This document shows, piece after piece, positions 41,234-50,027 of a stretch of DNA of 64,000 nucleotides. The stretch's first letter is position 1. Each line of letters begins with the position of its first letter. The DNA comes from Nocardia stercoris (GTDB lineage Bacteria; Actinomycetota; Actinomycetes; Mycobacteriales; Mycobacteriaceae). Below the pieces are notes generated by a model. That model saw only the letters and a program-made list of their open reading frames with translations, searched no databases and was not told the DNA's origin. Both the position numbers and the translations under genes were made by a program. The stretch spans positions 620,001 through 684,000 of the forward strand of contig NZ_RFFH01000001.1 in the NCBI RefSeq assembly GCF_003696265.1, written 5' to 3'.

Positions 41234-41464
41234 GGCGGCAACGGTAATTCGGTTCGGCTGGACTGCCAGGCCCCCAAAATGGGGGCGCCGCGCTCTGCTA
41301 CCCGCCCGGAGTCACCAGCTGACCTGGAACGTCGCTGGGCTACGTCAGCGGGCCGACGCTGATGCCGGCCAGGATGCCGAGGGTTGCGGGGCATATGCGG
41401 GTCGGGTCATGTCCGGGACGGTAGTTCGATTCGAGCTCACTGCCATGCCCCCAAAAGTCGGGGC
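41231..41464. repeat. Imperfect direct repeat of 5' flanks (about 53 bp each)
   Basis: The segments 41234-41286 and 41411-41464 share ACGGTA-TTCG-TTCG, ACTGCCA and GCCCCCAAAA in the same order (about 41 of 53 positions). Each includes a C5-A4-G5-like hairpin. The first is the 5' flank of the intact secreted-protein gene and the second that of the decayed copy. They mark a local duplication. Confidence 0.75.
41340..41410 (-). pseudogene. Decayed 5' fragment of a secreted-protein paralogue
   Basis: The 5' flank and ATG at 41410 match those of the intact gene at 41233. The signal-peptide region reads TLGILAGIS at 41358-41387, against ALGVLTGAA at 41183-41212 in the intact gene. The distance from ATG differs by 2 nt (20 against 18), so the reading frame is shifted, and a TAG ends it at 41340. 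Only about 70 bp of coding-like sequence remains. It is a remnant of a duplicated gene. Confidence 0.68.
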
Positions 41465-41516
41465 CCCTGTGCGGCTGTGGTGCGCGGGGGTGGATCTGTC
41501 GGCGGGGGTCCGTAGG

Positions 41517-43541
41517 ATGACGAGGGTGAATTCCCCGCAGCCGCCTGTGACCGAAGCATCGGAGTCGTCCGAGGCGCGGGCTGTGCTACGGAAGGTGTTC
41601 GGGTACGACAGTTTCCGGGGGTTGCAGGGCGAGATCGTCGAGCAGGTGATCGGTGGTGGCGATGCGCTGGTGCTGATGCCCACCGGTGGCGGCAAGTCGC
41701 TGTGCTATCAGATTCCGGCGCTGGTGCGGCCGGGGGTCGGGGTGGTGATCTCGCCGCTGATCGCCCTGATGCAGGACCAGGTCGACGCGCTCAATGCGCT
41801 CGGGGTGCGCGCGGGGTTCCTGAACTCCACTCAGTTCGCTGATCAGCGGCGGGAAGTGGAGCGGCAGTTCCTCGCCGGGGAGCTCGATGTGCTCTACCTC
41901 GCCCCGGAACGGTTCCGCCTGGAGCAGACCCAGCAGCTGCTCGACCGCGCCAAGGTGTCGCTGTTCGCCATCGACGAGGCGCACTGTGTGGCCCAATGGG
42001 GTCACGATTTCCGGCCCGACTATCTGGGCCTGTCGATCCTGCACGAACGCTGGCCCGAGGTGCCGCGGATCGCGTTGACGGCGACGGCCACCGAGGCGAC
42101 CCGTAAGGAGATCGCCGAGCGGCTCGATCTGGTCGGCGCGAAACACTTTGTCGCCGGGTTCGACCGGCCCAACATCCAGTACCGGATCGAGCCCAAGAAC
42201 CGGCCCGAGCAGCAACTGCTGTCCTTCATCCAGAACGAGCACGCCGGTGACGCGGGCATCGTCTACTGCCTGTCCCGCAATTCGGTGGAGAAGGCCGCGG
42301 AATTCCTGTCCCGCAACGGAATCGACGCCCTGCCGTACCACGCCGGGCTCGATGTCCGGGTCCGCGCCGCCAACCAGGCCCGGTTCCTGCGCGAGGACGG
42401 CCTGGTCATGGTCGCCACCATCGCGTTCGGGATGGGCATCGACAAGCCGGATGTGCGGTTCGTCGCCCACCTCGACCTGCCCAAATCCGTCGAGGGCTAC
42501 TACCAGGAGACCGGCCGCGCCGGGCGCGACGGCCGCCCGTCCACCGCGTGGATGGTGTACGGCCTCAGCGACGTGGTGCAGCAGCGCAAGCTGATCGACC
42601 TCTCCGACGGCGACGCCGCCCACCGCCGCCAGCTGCAACTGCACCTCGACGCCATGCTCGCGCTGTGTGAAACGGTGCAGTGCAGGCGAACTCAACTCCT
42701 GGCCTACTTCGGTCAGACCGGGGAACCGTGCGGCAACTGCGACACCTGCCTGACCCCACCCGAGTCCTGGGACGGCACGGTCGCCGCGCAGAAGGTGCTG
42801 TCCACAGTCCTGCGCTTGAAGCGGGAACGCGGCCAGAGCTACGGCTCCGGGCACATCGTCGACATCCTGCTCGGCAAGTCGAATCCGAAGGTGGTGCAGC
42901 ACAACCACTCCGAGCTCAAGGTGTTCGGCATCGGCACCGAACTACGAGATGTGGAGTGGCGCGGCGTCATTCGTCAGCTGCTCGCGCAGGGCCTGCTCGC
43001 GGTCCACGGCGACTACGGCGTCCTGACGCTCACCGAGGCCAGCGACGAGGTGCTGTTCAAGGGCCGCACCGTCGCGATGCGGCGCGAGCCGGAGCGGGTG
43101 AAGGTGGCGAAGGCGTCCCGGTCCACCCGTGCGGCGAAGGCGGCGGCCGATCTGACGCCCGGCGACGCGGGCCTGTTCGAGCAGCTCCGGGCCTGGCGTG
43201 CCGGGGTGGCGAAGGAGAGCGGCGTGCCCGCGTACGTCGTGTTCCACGACGCGACGCTGCGCGAGATCGCGGCCCGCAAGCCCGCCGACCTGCGCGCATT
43301 GGGCACGATCAGCGGGGTGGGCGAGGGCAAGCTCGCCAAGTACGGTGCCGGAGTGCTGGAGGTCGTCGGCGGATCTGGCAGTGAGCAGCCGGCCGCACCG
43401 GCCGCGCCCGCTCGCGCTTCGGCCCCCTCCGGCCGACGGCCCGCCGAGCCGGCCGCGGCGGCCGCGGCGCCCGTCGAAACTTGGCCCGACGACGTGCCCC
43501 CGGACTGGGACTTCGAGCCGCCGCCGGACGAAATGTACTGA
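41517..43541 (+). CDS. recQ: ATP-dependent DNA helicase RecQ
   Basis: A 674-residue RecQ helicase. The DEAH box is [18 protein letters not shown], motif I is [12 protein letters not shown], motif VI is [10 protein letters not shown]. The zinc site is C-(16)-CGNCDTC, and an HRDC domain follows ([39 protein letters not shown]). The C-terminal tail is Ala/Pro-rich and ends in [14 protein letters not shown] at 41517 has GGGGG 8-9 nt upstream. It stands next to the secreted-protein relic. Its role is in recombination and replication-fork repair. Confidence 0.95.
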   Translation: MTRVNSPQPPVTEASESSEARAVLRKVFGYDSFRGLQGEIVEQVIGGGDALVLMPTGGGKSLCYQIPALVRPGVGVVISPLIALMQDQVDALNALGVRAGFLNSTQFADQRREVERQFLAGELDVLYLAPERFRLEQTQQLLDRAKVSLFAIDEAHCVAQWGHDFRPDYLGLSILHERWPEVPRIALTATATEATRKEIAERLDLVGAKHFVAGFDRPNIQYRIEPKNRPEQQLLSFIQNEHAGDAGIVYCLSRNSVEKAAEFLSRNGIDALPYHAGLDVRVRAANQARFLREDGLVMVATIAFGMGIDKPDVRFVAHLDLPKSVEGYYQETGRAGRDGRPSTAWMVYGLSDVVQQRKLIDLSDGDAAHRRQLQLHLDAMLALCETVQCRRTQLLAYFGQTGEPCGNCDTCLTPPESWDGTVAAQKVLSTVLRLKRERGQSYGSGHIVDILLGKSNPKVVQHNHSELKVFGIGTELRDVEWRGVIRQLLAQGLLAVHGDYGVLTLTEASDEVLFKGRTVAMRREPERVKVAKASRSTRAAKAAADLTPGDAGLFEQLRAWRAGVAKESGVPAYVVFHDATLREIAARKPADLRALGTISGVGEGKLAKYGAGVLEVVGGSGSEQPAAPAAPARASAPSGRRPAEPAAAAAAPVETWPDDVPPDWDFEPPPDEMY

Positions 43542-43817
43542 GCGGAAACCGTTTCCGCGCCCCAGCGTGTTGTCATGGGCCGGAACCGCCACACCGATTC
43601 GTCAGCAGCGCGCAGACGACGCCCGCGGCGGTGCGCTGCTGAAGGGTGGCGAGGAAACCGAGACGGCGGCACATCCCGCGACCGGGTGCGCAGCTCAGGC
43701 GACTCGAATCAGGCCACCACAGGATCCTGGATGCGTCGACCAGTGCGAACGGGTTCGATCGTGCGCAGTCTGGCGCGAGCGCGGGTTCACGCCTACCGTC
43801 GACGTGTGTGCAAGGAC

Positions 43818-44264
43818 ATGTCGATCGCCCGTGAGTCCGTAACGCCCGCACCCGTCTCGCGGGCGCGGGGACAGCAACTGCGCGATCTCGCCACATTGCG
43901 CCGGGTCCGGGACCGGATCGACCGCGAGTACGCGCAGCCGCTGAACGTCGAGGAACTGGCCCGCGACGCGCACATGTCCTCCGGTCACCTGAGCCGCCAG
44001 TTCCGCCAGGCCTACGGCGAGTCCCCGTACAGCTATCTGATGACCCGGCGGATCGAGCGGGCCATGGCCCTGCTGAGGCGCGGCGATCTCAGTGTCACCG
44101 AGGTCTGTTTCACGGTCGGCTGTTCCTCGCTCGGCACGTTCAGCACCCGGTTCACCGAACTGGTCGGTGTCCCGCCGAGCGTCTACCGCGACCAGGCGGC
44201 CGGCGACACCGAGGGCCTGCCCGCCTGTACCGCCAAGCAGGTCACCCGGCCGATCCGCCGCTGA
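43818..44264 (+). CDS. AraC family regulator (single-domain)
   Basis: A 148-residue protein made almost wholly of an AraC-type DNA-binding domain. The two helix-turn-helix units are NVEELARDAHMSSGHLSRQFRQAYGESP and LSVTEVCFTVGCSSLGTFSTRFTELVGVPPSVYR. There is no ligand domain, so it may act constitutively or be controlled by level. ATG at 43818 has AAGGAC very close; GTG at 43806 is an alternative. It is followed by a small membrane gene. Targets are unknown. Confidence 0.88.
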   Translation: MSIARESVTPAPVSRARGQQLRDLATLRRVRDRIDREYAQPLNVEELARDAHMSSGHLSRQFRQAYGESPYSYLMTRRIERAMALLRRGDLSVTEVCFTVGCSSLGTFSTRFTELVGVPPSVYRDQAAGDTEGLPACTAKQVTRPIRR

Positions 44265-44329
44265 CCCGACCGGACCACGCCGATCCGGGATCGCACCCCG
44301 GCCGTCCGGTTTCGGGTTAGCGTGGAGTC

Positions 44330-44539
44330 ATGGACGGCAACGTGCCCCAGCCGGCAGCGGCCGGAGACGTGCCCCACCCGATGTCGGGCCCGGTCCCGCC
44401 GAGTCGCGCCTATGTCGCGGCGCTGCCGAAGTGGCTGCGCCCGCATCCCCGTCCACACGGCCGTCCGCGGGTCACCACCGTCGCCCTGATCCTGTTCTGG
44501 ATCGCCGTCCTGTTGCTCTATCTGCAGGTCAAGCCGTAG
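44330..44539 (+). CDS. Small Pro-rich single-helix membrane protein
   Basis: A 69-residue protein. The first 45 residues are Pro-rich and cytosolic (VPPSRAYVAALPKWLRPHPRP), and one hydrophobic helix lies at 48-66 (TTVALILFWIAVLLLYLQV). TAG overlaps the GTG of the next regulator by 1 nt, showing translational coupling. GGAG precedes ATG. I do not recognise the family. Confidence 0.7.
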   Translation: MDGNVPQPAAAGDVPHPMSGPVPPSRAYVAALPKWLRPHPRPHGRPRVTTVALILFWIAVLLLYLQVKP

Positions 44540-45264
44540 TGCCGGGAGGCAGGCTCACCGCCGAGGACCGCCGGCAGATCGCCGGGGGCCTGGCGGCAGG
44601 GCTCGGCTACGCCGAGATCGGCCGCCGCCTGAATCGGCCCGCGTCCACGATCATGCGGGAGGTGACCCGCAACGGCGGTCTCGGCAACTACGCTCCGGAC
44701 CGGGCCGAGGCGGCTACCCACGATCGTGCGCGCCGGACCAAATCCGCGCCGACCGCCGAACCGCACCTGCCCGACAGCCGCCACGACCCCACCGCGGTGC
44801 GGGAGATCGTCGAATCATTCACCGATCTGCTTGTGCGACAGGGACTGCCGAAGATGGAAGCCCGGGTGCTGGCCTGCCTGCAGGTCACCGACTCCGGCGC
44901 GCTCACCGCCGGCGAACTGGTCCAGCGGCTCGGGGTCAGCCCCGCGTCGATCTCTACCGCTGTCGGCTACCTCGAGAATCTGGGCCTGCTCCGCCGTGAG
45001 CGGCTGCCGGGGGAGCGGCGCGAACACTACGTGGTCGACGAGGAGATCTGGCTCCGGAACGTGCTCACCACCTTGCGACTGAACAACGCGCTGATGGCGT
45101 CGGCGCGCCGCGCGGCGGGGACCCTGGGCCGCACCACGCCGGCCGGTGCGCGATTCGAGTCGTCCGCCGAACTGCTCGCACTGGTCGGCGAGGCTATCGG
45201 CCGGGCCGTGGAACAGTGGAAGCAACAGATGTCCGCCGACGACGCCGAGCCCGAGGCGCAGTAG
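44539..45264 (+). CDS. HTH_38 plus GbsR/MarR-like transcriptional regulator
   Basis: A 241-residue protein of two DNA-binding-type parts. Residues 4-65 (RLTAEDRRQIAGGLAAGLGYAEIGRRLNRPASTIMREVTRNGG) match the helix-turn-helix typical of IS30-type transposases (HTH_38). Residues 90-190 (VEARVLACLQVTDSGALTAGELVQRLGVSPASISTAVGYLENLGLLRRERLPGERREHYVV) are a MarR/GbsR-type winged helix, with a C-terminal helix. GTG at 44539 overlaps the upstream stop by 1 nt. The fusion of a transposase-like HTH with a MarR-like domain is unusual but recurs in actinobacteria. Confidence 0.78.
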   Translation: MPGGRLTAEDRRQIAGGLAAGLGYAEIGRRLNRPASTIMREVTRNGGLGNYAPDRAEAATHDRARRTKSAPTAEPHLPDSRHDPTAVREIVESFTDLLVRQGLPKMEARVLACLQVTDSGALTAGELVQRLGVSPASISTAVGYLENLGLLRRERLPGERREHYVVDEEIWLRNVLTTLRLNNALMASARRAAGTLGRTTPAGARFESSAELLALVGEAIGRAVEQWKQQMSADDAEPEAQ

Positions 45265-45374
45265 TCCGGCGATTCGCAGCCGCCGTCGCCGGGCCCGCAC
45301 CGGCGCTTGCCGATCCGGCGTCGGGGCACGCGGGCTAGCGTTGGCTCCGAACCCGCAATTCACGTGGAGGCGTT

Positions 45375-46217
45375 ATGAAATTCCCGTCGCTCGGGCGCTC
45401 GCTGAGTCTGCTGGAGCCGTGGCCGGCGTGGGTGGACCGCCGTCGCGGCAACTACCCGATCGAGGGCCGCCGCATCCTGATCACCGGCGGTTCGTCCGGG
45501 ATCGGCAGCGCCGCCGCACAGCGCCTGGCCGCGCTCGGTGCCGAGGTGGTGGTCGTGGCCCGCCGGGCCGCCGAACTCGACGAGGTCTGTGCCCGGATCA
45601 TCGAATCCGGCGGCAAGGCGGAGGCGCTGGTCTGTGACCTCACCGATGCCGGACAGGTCGACGAGCTGGTGGCCCGGGTCGGCGCGCAGTGGGGTGGCGT
45701 CGACGTGCTGGTCAACAATGCCGGCCGGTCCATCCGCCGTCCCGTCGTCGATTCGCTGGACCGCTTCCACGATTTCGAGCGCGTGATGGCGGTCAACTAT
45801 TTCGGACCGGTGCGCCTGACCAACGGGCTGTTGCCGCTCATGGTGCAGCAAGGTCACGGGCACATCGTGAATGTCGGCACCTGGGGAGTCCCGGCCGGGA
45901 TCATGCCCAAGTTCGCGGCCTACCACGCGTCGAAGGCCGCCCTCACCGCCTACGGCCGCAGCCTGGCCGCGGAGACCGCCGACCTGGGCATCTCCGTCAC
46001 CGCGGTCCACTTTCCGCTGGTCCGCACCCCGATGATCGAGCCCACCACCGACTTCCGGGAAAGCCCGGCGCTGCGTCCCGATCGCGCGGCCGAATGGATC
46101 GTGGACGCGATCCGGACCCGCCCGGTCGCCGTGCAGCCGCGTTACGTCACCCTGCTCGGCCTGATCGAGGCGGTCGCCCCGGCCCGCGTGGCGTCTTTGC
46201 TCATGGACGCCAGCTAG
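45375..46217 (+). CDS. Short-chain dehydrogenase (atypical serine position)
   Basis: A 280-residue SDR. The cofactor site is TGGSSGIG and NNAG is present. The catalytic Tyr and Lys are in YHASK. The usual catalytic Ser is replaced: the segment NVGTWGVP stands where NVSS normally occurs. Thr may substitute. GGAGG lies 5 nt before ATG. The C-terminal end (VASLLMDAS) is repeated in decayed form at 47634-47673. It precedes a convergent FAD monooxygenase. The substrate is unknown. Confidence 0.87.
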   Translation: MKFPSLGRSLSLLEPWPAWVDRRRGNYPIEGRRILITGGSSGIGSAAAQRLAALGAEVVVVARRAAELDEVCARIIESGGKAEALVCDLTDAGQVDELVARVGAQWGGVDVLVNNAGRSIRRPVVDSLDRFHDFERVMAVNYFGPVRLTNGLLPLMVQQGHGHIVNVGTWGVPAGIMPKFAAYHASKAALTAYGRSLAAETADLGISVTAVHFPLVRTPMIEPTTDFRESPALRPDRAAEWIVDAIRTRPVAVQPRYVTLLGLIEAVAPARVASLLMDAS

Positions 46218-46352
46218 CGGCAGGTCGCCCGACGTGATTCATCGCGCACACGTTCGCCGCACGGGGGTGCGGCCACCGCCCCTCGCGTTCGGCGCGCTGA
46301 CCGCCCTCGGTGCGGGTACCACCCCTGATCACGCCACCACCGGCTGGTTCGG

Positions 46353-47561
46353 CTAGCCGGTGTGGACGTCGGGAGTGCGTACGTGCTCGGGGCGCAGACC
46401 CCGTCCGACCACGATCGACGGAACGTACTGCAGCGGACCCCGGCCGATGATCCGCGGGACGCGAATCGGGGACAGGTCACCGTTCAGGTTGGGTGCGATC
46501 GCCTTGTCCTGAACGAACACCTGACCGGCCTGGATAACCCGGGTGGGCAGCTCGCGCCGGCGCTGCACCTTGGCGAGGTCGGCGTCGGTGACTCGGCCTT
46601 CGCGCAATGGGGTGCAGAGGATGTCGGCTGCGGCCACCGCATCGGCGACAGCGAGGTTGATGCCGACCCCGCCGACCGGCGACATGGCGTGCGCCGCGTC
46701 GCCGATGCACAGCAGGCCCGTGCGCCACCAGGTATCGAGCCGGTCCACCCGCACGTCCAGCTCGCTGGTGTCGTCCCAGGAGCGCAGGTCGTCGACGTGG
46801 TCGGCCAGTCGCGGTTGCGCGGCGACGATCCGCTGTTTGAACGTCTCCAGCGAGCCACCCCGGGGGTTCGATCCCTTGGGCACCGCATAACCGATCTGCC
46901 AGTAGTCGCCGCGGTAGATCATGACCATCATCAGCCCCTTGCGGATCACCGCGAAAAGCTCCTGCGGATCGCCGGGCCGGTATTTGAGCCGAAACCACAA
47001 CACGTCCATCGGGGAGTGCGCGCTGGCCGTCCGCAGCCCAGCCGCTGCCCGGACCGCGGAGTTACGCCCGTCCGCACCAACGACCAACTCGGCACGCACC
47101 TCCAGTTCCGCCGTTCGCACCCCGGTCACCCGATCTCCATCGAACATCAGGTCCACTGCCTCGGCGTTGCGGATCAGGGTGAATTCCTCGTAGCCGGAAG
47201 CCTTTTCCGCGAGGAAATCGAGGAAGTCCCACTGCGGCATCAAAGCGACATAGGGCTGCCGGAAACCGAGCCACTCGAGCGCACGGAAGTTGCCGAAGGT
47301 TCGGATCGAGCCGTCGAGATCGAAGGCGACATGGTCGATCTTCGTGTGCGGCAGGCGCAGGAATTCGTCGATGAACCCCAGTTCATCCATGATCCGCAGG
47401 GTGCTCGGATGCACGGTGTCGCCGCGGAAATCGCGGAGGAAGTCGTTGTGTTTCTCCAAGACGACGACGCGGATCCCCGCACGCGCCAGTAAAAGGGCAT
47501 GAAGCAAGCCCGCGGGACCGCCACCGACGACACAAACCTGGCTGTGCAGAGCACGTGTCAT
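46353..47561 (-). CDS. FAD-dependent monooxygenase (PF01494 type)
   Basis: A 402-residue flavoprotein. The FAD site is VVGGGPAGLLHALLLARAG, the DG motif is VVGADGRNSAVR, and the ribityl-binding motif is CIGDAAHAMSPVGGVGIN. No other cofactor domain is present. The family hydroxylates aromatics or other small compounds using NAD(P)H. ATG at 47561 is the start. The gene is convergent with the SDR and divergent from smpB. Flanking evidence suggests it was inserted between an SDR gene and smpB. Confidence 0.9.
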   Translation of the reverse strand: MTRALHSQVCVVGGGPAGLLHALLLARAGIRVVVLEKHNDFLRDFRGDTVHPSTLRIMDELGFIDEFLRLPHTKIDHVAFDLDGSIRTFGNFRALEWLGFRQPYVALMPQWDFLDFLAEKASGYEEFTLIRNAEAVDLMFDGDRVTGVRTAELEVRAELVVGADGRNSAVRAAAGLRTASAHSPMDVLWFRLKYRPGDPQELFAVIRKGLMMVMIYRGDYWQIGYAVPKGSNPRGGSLETFKQRIVAAQPRLADHVDDLRSWDDTSELDVRVDRLDTWWRTGLLCIGDAAHAMSPVGGVGINLAVADAVAAADILCTPLREGRVTDADLAKVQRRRELPTRVIQAGQVFVQDKAIAPNLNGDLSPIRVPRIIGRGPLQYVPSIVVGRGLRPEHVRTPDVHTG

Positions 47562-47607
47562 GCCCGAATTCTAGGTGCGGACGACATGGCTCGACCACGT
47601 TGTCGTG

Positions 47608-47673
47608 CGGGCCGGTCGCGGTGGCAGACCACCCCGATCGCCCCGGCTCGGGTGGCGTCACTGCTCCTGGACG
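47608..47673 (+). pseudogene. Fragment of an SDR gene 3' end
   Basis: Bases 47634-47673 match 46172-46211 at about 34 of 40 positions and read APARVASLLLDA, against APARVASLLMDA at the end of the intact SDR. Upstream, GGCCGGTCGCGGTGGCAG resembles CGCCCGGTCGCCGTGCAG at 46129, followed by a deletion of about 30 nt in the fragment. No start or catalytic region remains. It is a relic of a duplicated SDR gene. Confidence 0.72.
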
Positions 47674-47741
47674 CCCGGCCGGCGGCGGGTCCCCGGCAGC
47701 CGGGAATATTCGGTGGCGGCGGGCAATTATTGTTGGACGTT

Positions 47742-48218
47742 ATGAAAGAGAAGGGGCGGAAGGTCATCGCGACCAACCGCAAGGCGCGGCACAACTACAC
47801 GATCATCGACACCTACGAAGCGGGCGTCGCGCTGGTCGGTACCGAGGTCAAGAGCCTGCGGGAGGGCAAGGCGTCGCTGGTGGACGCCTGGGCCAGCATC
47901 GACGACGGCGAGGTCTGGCTGCGCGGCCTGCACATTCCCGAGTACGGCCACGGTTCGTGGACCAACCACACGCCGCGCCGCACCCGCAAGCTGCTCCTGC
48001 ACCGCCGCGAGATCGACAAGCTGACCGGCAAGATCAAGGAGTCGTCGCAGACCCTGGTCCCGCTGTCGATGTACTTCTCCGACGGCAAGGTCAAGGTCGA
48101 GCTCGCTCTCGCGAAGGGCAAGCAGGACTACGACAAGCGCCAGGACTCGCTGCGCCGGACCGTCGAGCGCGAGGTGACCCGCGAGGTGGGCCGCCGGATC
48201 AAGGGTATGCGCGGCTGA
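47742..48218 (+). CDS. smpB: tmRNA-binding protein SmpB
   Basis: A 158-residue SmpB protein. Blocks are NRKARHNYTIIDTYEAGVALVGTEVKSLREGK, GLHIPEYGHGSWTNHTPRRTRKLLLHRREI and a C-terminal Lys/Arg-rich helix (KRQDSLRRTVEREVTREVGRR). The family binds tmRNA and rescues stalled ribosomes. ATG at 47742 is used; the ribosome site is weak, and the SDR-relic frame runs into it. ssrA follows after 95 bp, a common pairing. Confidence 0.95.
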   Translation: MKEKGRKVIATNRKARHNYTIIDTYEAGVALVGTEVKSLREGKASLVDAWASIDDGEVWLRGLHIPEYGHGSWTNHTPRRTRKLLLHRREIDKLTGKIKESSQTLVPLSMYFSDGKVKVELALAKGKQDYDKRQDSLRRTVEREVTREVGRRIKGMRG

Positions 48219-48265
48219 TCCGCCGGTCGCAGGCATGTCGGGTGGAATATTCGATTGCCGGCCGA

Positions 48266-48274
48266 TGTTAAGAT
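48266..48274 (+). promoter_or_regulatory. ssrA: Extended -10 promoter of ssrA
   Basis: TGTTAAGAT (extended -10 pattern TGN plus TAAGAT) lies 40 nt before the mature tmRNA end, between smpB and ssrA. No matching -35 is clear. Confidence 0.5.
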
Positions 48275-48313
48275 CAGTTGTCCGGTCACCAGCCGGGCAC
48301 TGGATCACCACAC

Positions 48314-48683
48314 GGGGCTGAACGGTTTCGACTGCGTGCGTTGATTCAGGGGAAGCGTGTCGGTGCAGGCAGATGACCACCGTAAGCGTCGCTGCAACCT
48401 TATAAGCGCCGATTCTCATCAGCGCGACTACGCTCTCGCTGCCTAAGCAACGAAGCGTGTCTGTCAGCCCGGGTCCGCCCTCGACCCGGTCCCTGGCATC
48501 AGCTAGAGGGCTCTACCGTCCGCCCCGGTCGCGGGGGCGGACGGGACATCCAACAGCGACTGGGATCGTCATCCTGGCTTGTTCGCGTGACCAGGAGATC
48601 CGAGCAGAGGCCTAGCGAACTGCACACGGAGAAGCCCTGGAGACACGGCGGAGGACCCGGGTTCGATTCCCGGCAGCTCCACC
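48314..48683 (+). ncRNA. ssrA: tmRNA
   Basis: Transfer-messenger RNA. The 5' end GGGGCTGAACGGTTTCGACT and the 3' T-arm GGGTTCGATTCCC with acceptor strand CAGCTCC form the tRNA-like part. The tag frame from GCC at 48408 to TAA at 48444 encodes ADSHQRDYALAA, identical in my recollection to the mycobacterial tag. The 3' end is ACC-T, so the final CCA is not fully encoded. It is used by SmpB to rescue stalled ribosomes. The 3' end is also a classic integration site. Confidence 0.97.
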
Positions 48684-48686
48684 TTT

Positions 48687-48722
48687 GGGCCCCTGACCTT
48701 TCGCAGGTCAGGGGCCCTTTTA
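48687..48722 (+). terminator. Terminator of ssrA
   Basis: A perfect 12-bp stem (arm GGGCCCCTGACC) with a 7-nt loop, then TTTT. It directly follows tmRNA. Confidence 0.92.
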
Positions 48723-48753
48723 TGCCTCGCGGGCGGATTCTTGCCCACATTTT

Positions 48754-48945
48754 GCCCACATTTCAGTGACACGGCACGCAGACCTTCGCCCGTCTGGTCG
48801 GTCACGTCGTCTAAGTCGTCGTCGAACAGATGGCCGAGTCGTCGAGCGTGGTCGTGGCCGTCCAGTGGACGAGTTGGCGCTGGGCCGGCGTGCATGGGCG
48901 CCCGCTCGTGGTCGTCAGCGACGCGGCGTTGCGCCGGAGCCCATT
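48754..48945 (-). pseudogene. Decayed tyrosine integrase, C-terminal end
   Basis: On the minus strand the frame reads LRRNAASLTTTSG, then WTATTTLDD, equivalent to the LRHTAASL...TLDxY region of phage-type tyrosine integrases. One base seems missing in the expected TAC (Tyr) codon near 48836, after which the next frame continues GHLFDDDLDDV and ends near KCGQNVGK. The His of LRHT is also lost. The 5' two-thirds of the gene are absent. Position beside ssrA 3' end matches integration at tmRNA. Recognition rests on pattern only. Confidence 0.72.
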
Positions 48946-49017
48946 GGGCGTGAGGTGCGGGAAAAGTCGCCAGACAGGGTGACGGTGCCGTCGTCGTCTT
49001 GCGACGCGTCGACGCAC

Positions 49018-50027
49018 CGAACCAATGGGTCGTCGCCGACGGACGCGGCGGCTCGTATCCGGACGCGATCACACCAACTCGTTTGGATCGGTCTGTGCCC
49101 CGACTGCGGGACCAGCGCCCCGGCTCCGTCGGCCAGCGCCGTCATCGTGCGGATCCCATCTTCGCTGGGTGCGAGAGGAAGCGGAGCGGGTAGCCCGCGA
49201 GAATGCCCGAGCGACCGAACAGTGGGACCGCGAGATGACTACGCCACCTGTTGTCGGAGCAGTGATCGAGTTCGAGCGATGGAAGCCGGCCGAACCGCCT
49301 GCGTGAGAACGTGTTCCGATGTCCCGAAGGCGTCACCGTCGAGCGAACCTACGCGAACCGCACGATTGGCGGTACAGCCGACGGCGGCCTGCCGGTGTTC
49401 CTGGCGCGCAACGAGTTCACCGGCGACCGGCACAAGAACTGCGGCCAGCCAACGTCGATGGGATTGCCGTGCAGCAACGGCGTGGCAGGGGTGCCGTGCC
49501 GGATCAAGGCGGGACGACCTCTACGCGAGGGCACGCAGTGGGTACATAGCGCCGACGACGGTCATGTCAACGGTAAGGCCACCCCCACTGGACAATCCGC
49601 ACCTGAGACGAGCTCGAAGCCAGGTGTTGTGCCTCAAGAGATCTGGCGAACATCGGGTGCGGCGCCACGCGCCCATGATGCCCGCCGAAGCTGGATGAGG
49701 ATCGAGAGCGCAGGTTCAGGTGGTGGTGTCCGAGATTGCCGGGAAGCGGGCGCTGACGTGGACCAGAAGAGGTTTTCCGGAACGCCGCGGCCGCCATGGG
49801 CGTTCTTGTGCCCGTTGTACTGTTGCTGTCGTTTACGCTCGGCGATGTCACTCGCCACAGCGGCCTGATCCAGTTCCTTCCCGACCGTGCGGGCCGCCAG
49901 GTTCTCGTCCATGCCCGCCGGGAACACTCGGCCCCTGGACGGTCTCGCGGTCACCGGCGTCTGGGCGGCCGCGGCGATCTGGGCCGGATGGGAAACCTTG
50001 CGCCGCAGAGACTTCTGAGCAGCGGTG
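49018..50027. other. Region without intact gene, probable element remnant
   Basis: About 1 kb without a supported gene. Several overlapping frames exist, including a possible Cys-rich fragment around 49090 (LCPDCGT) and a coiled-coil-like segment near 49170-49240 (WVREEAERVARENARATEQWD), each with frameshifts. On the minus strand, 49634-49912 reads MDENLAARTVGKELDQAAVA but lacks context. This appears to be decayed mobile-element DNA following the integrase relic. Confidence 0.55.

Noticed and set aside
48569..49072. Long minus-strand frame across ssrA as a protein gene
   Set aside because: It runs antisense through tmRNA and its terminator; only the integrase-like stretch right of 48754 is meaningful.
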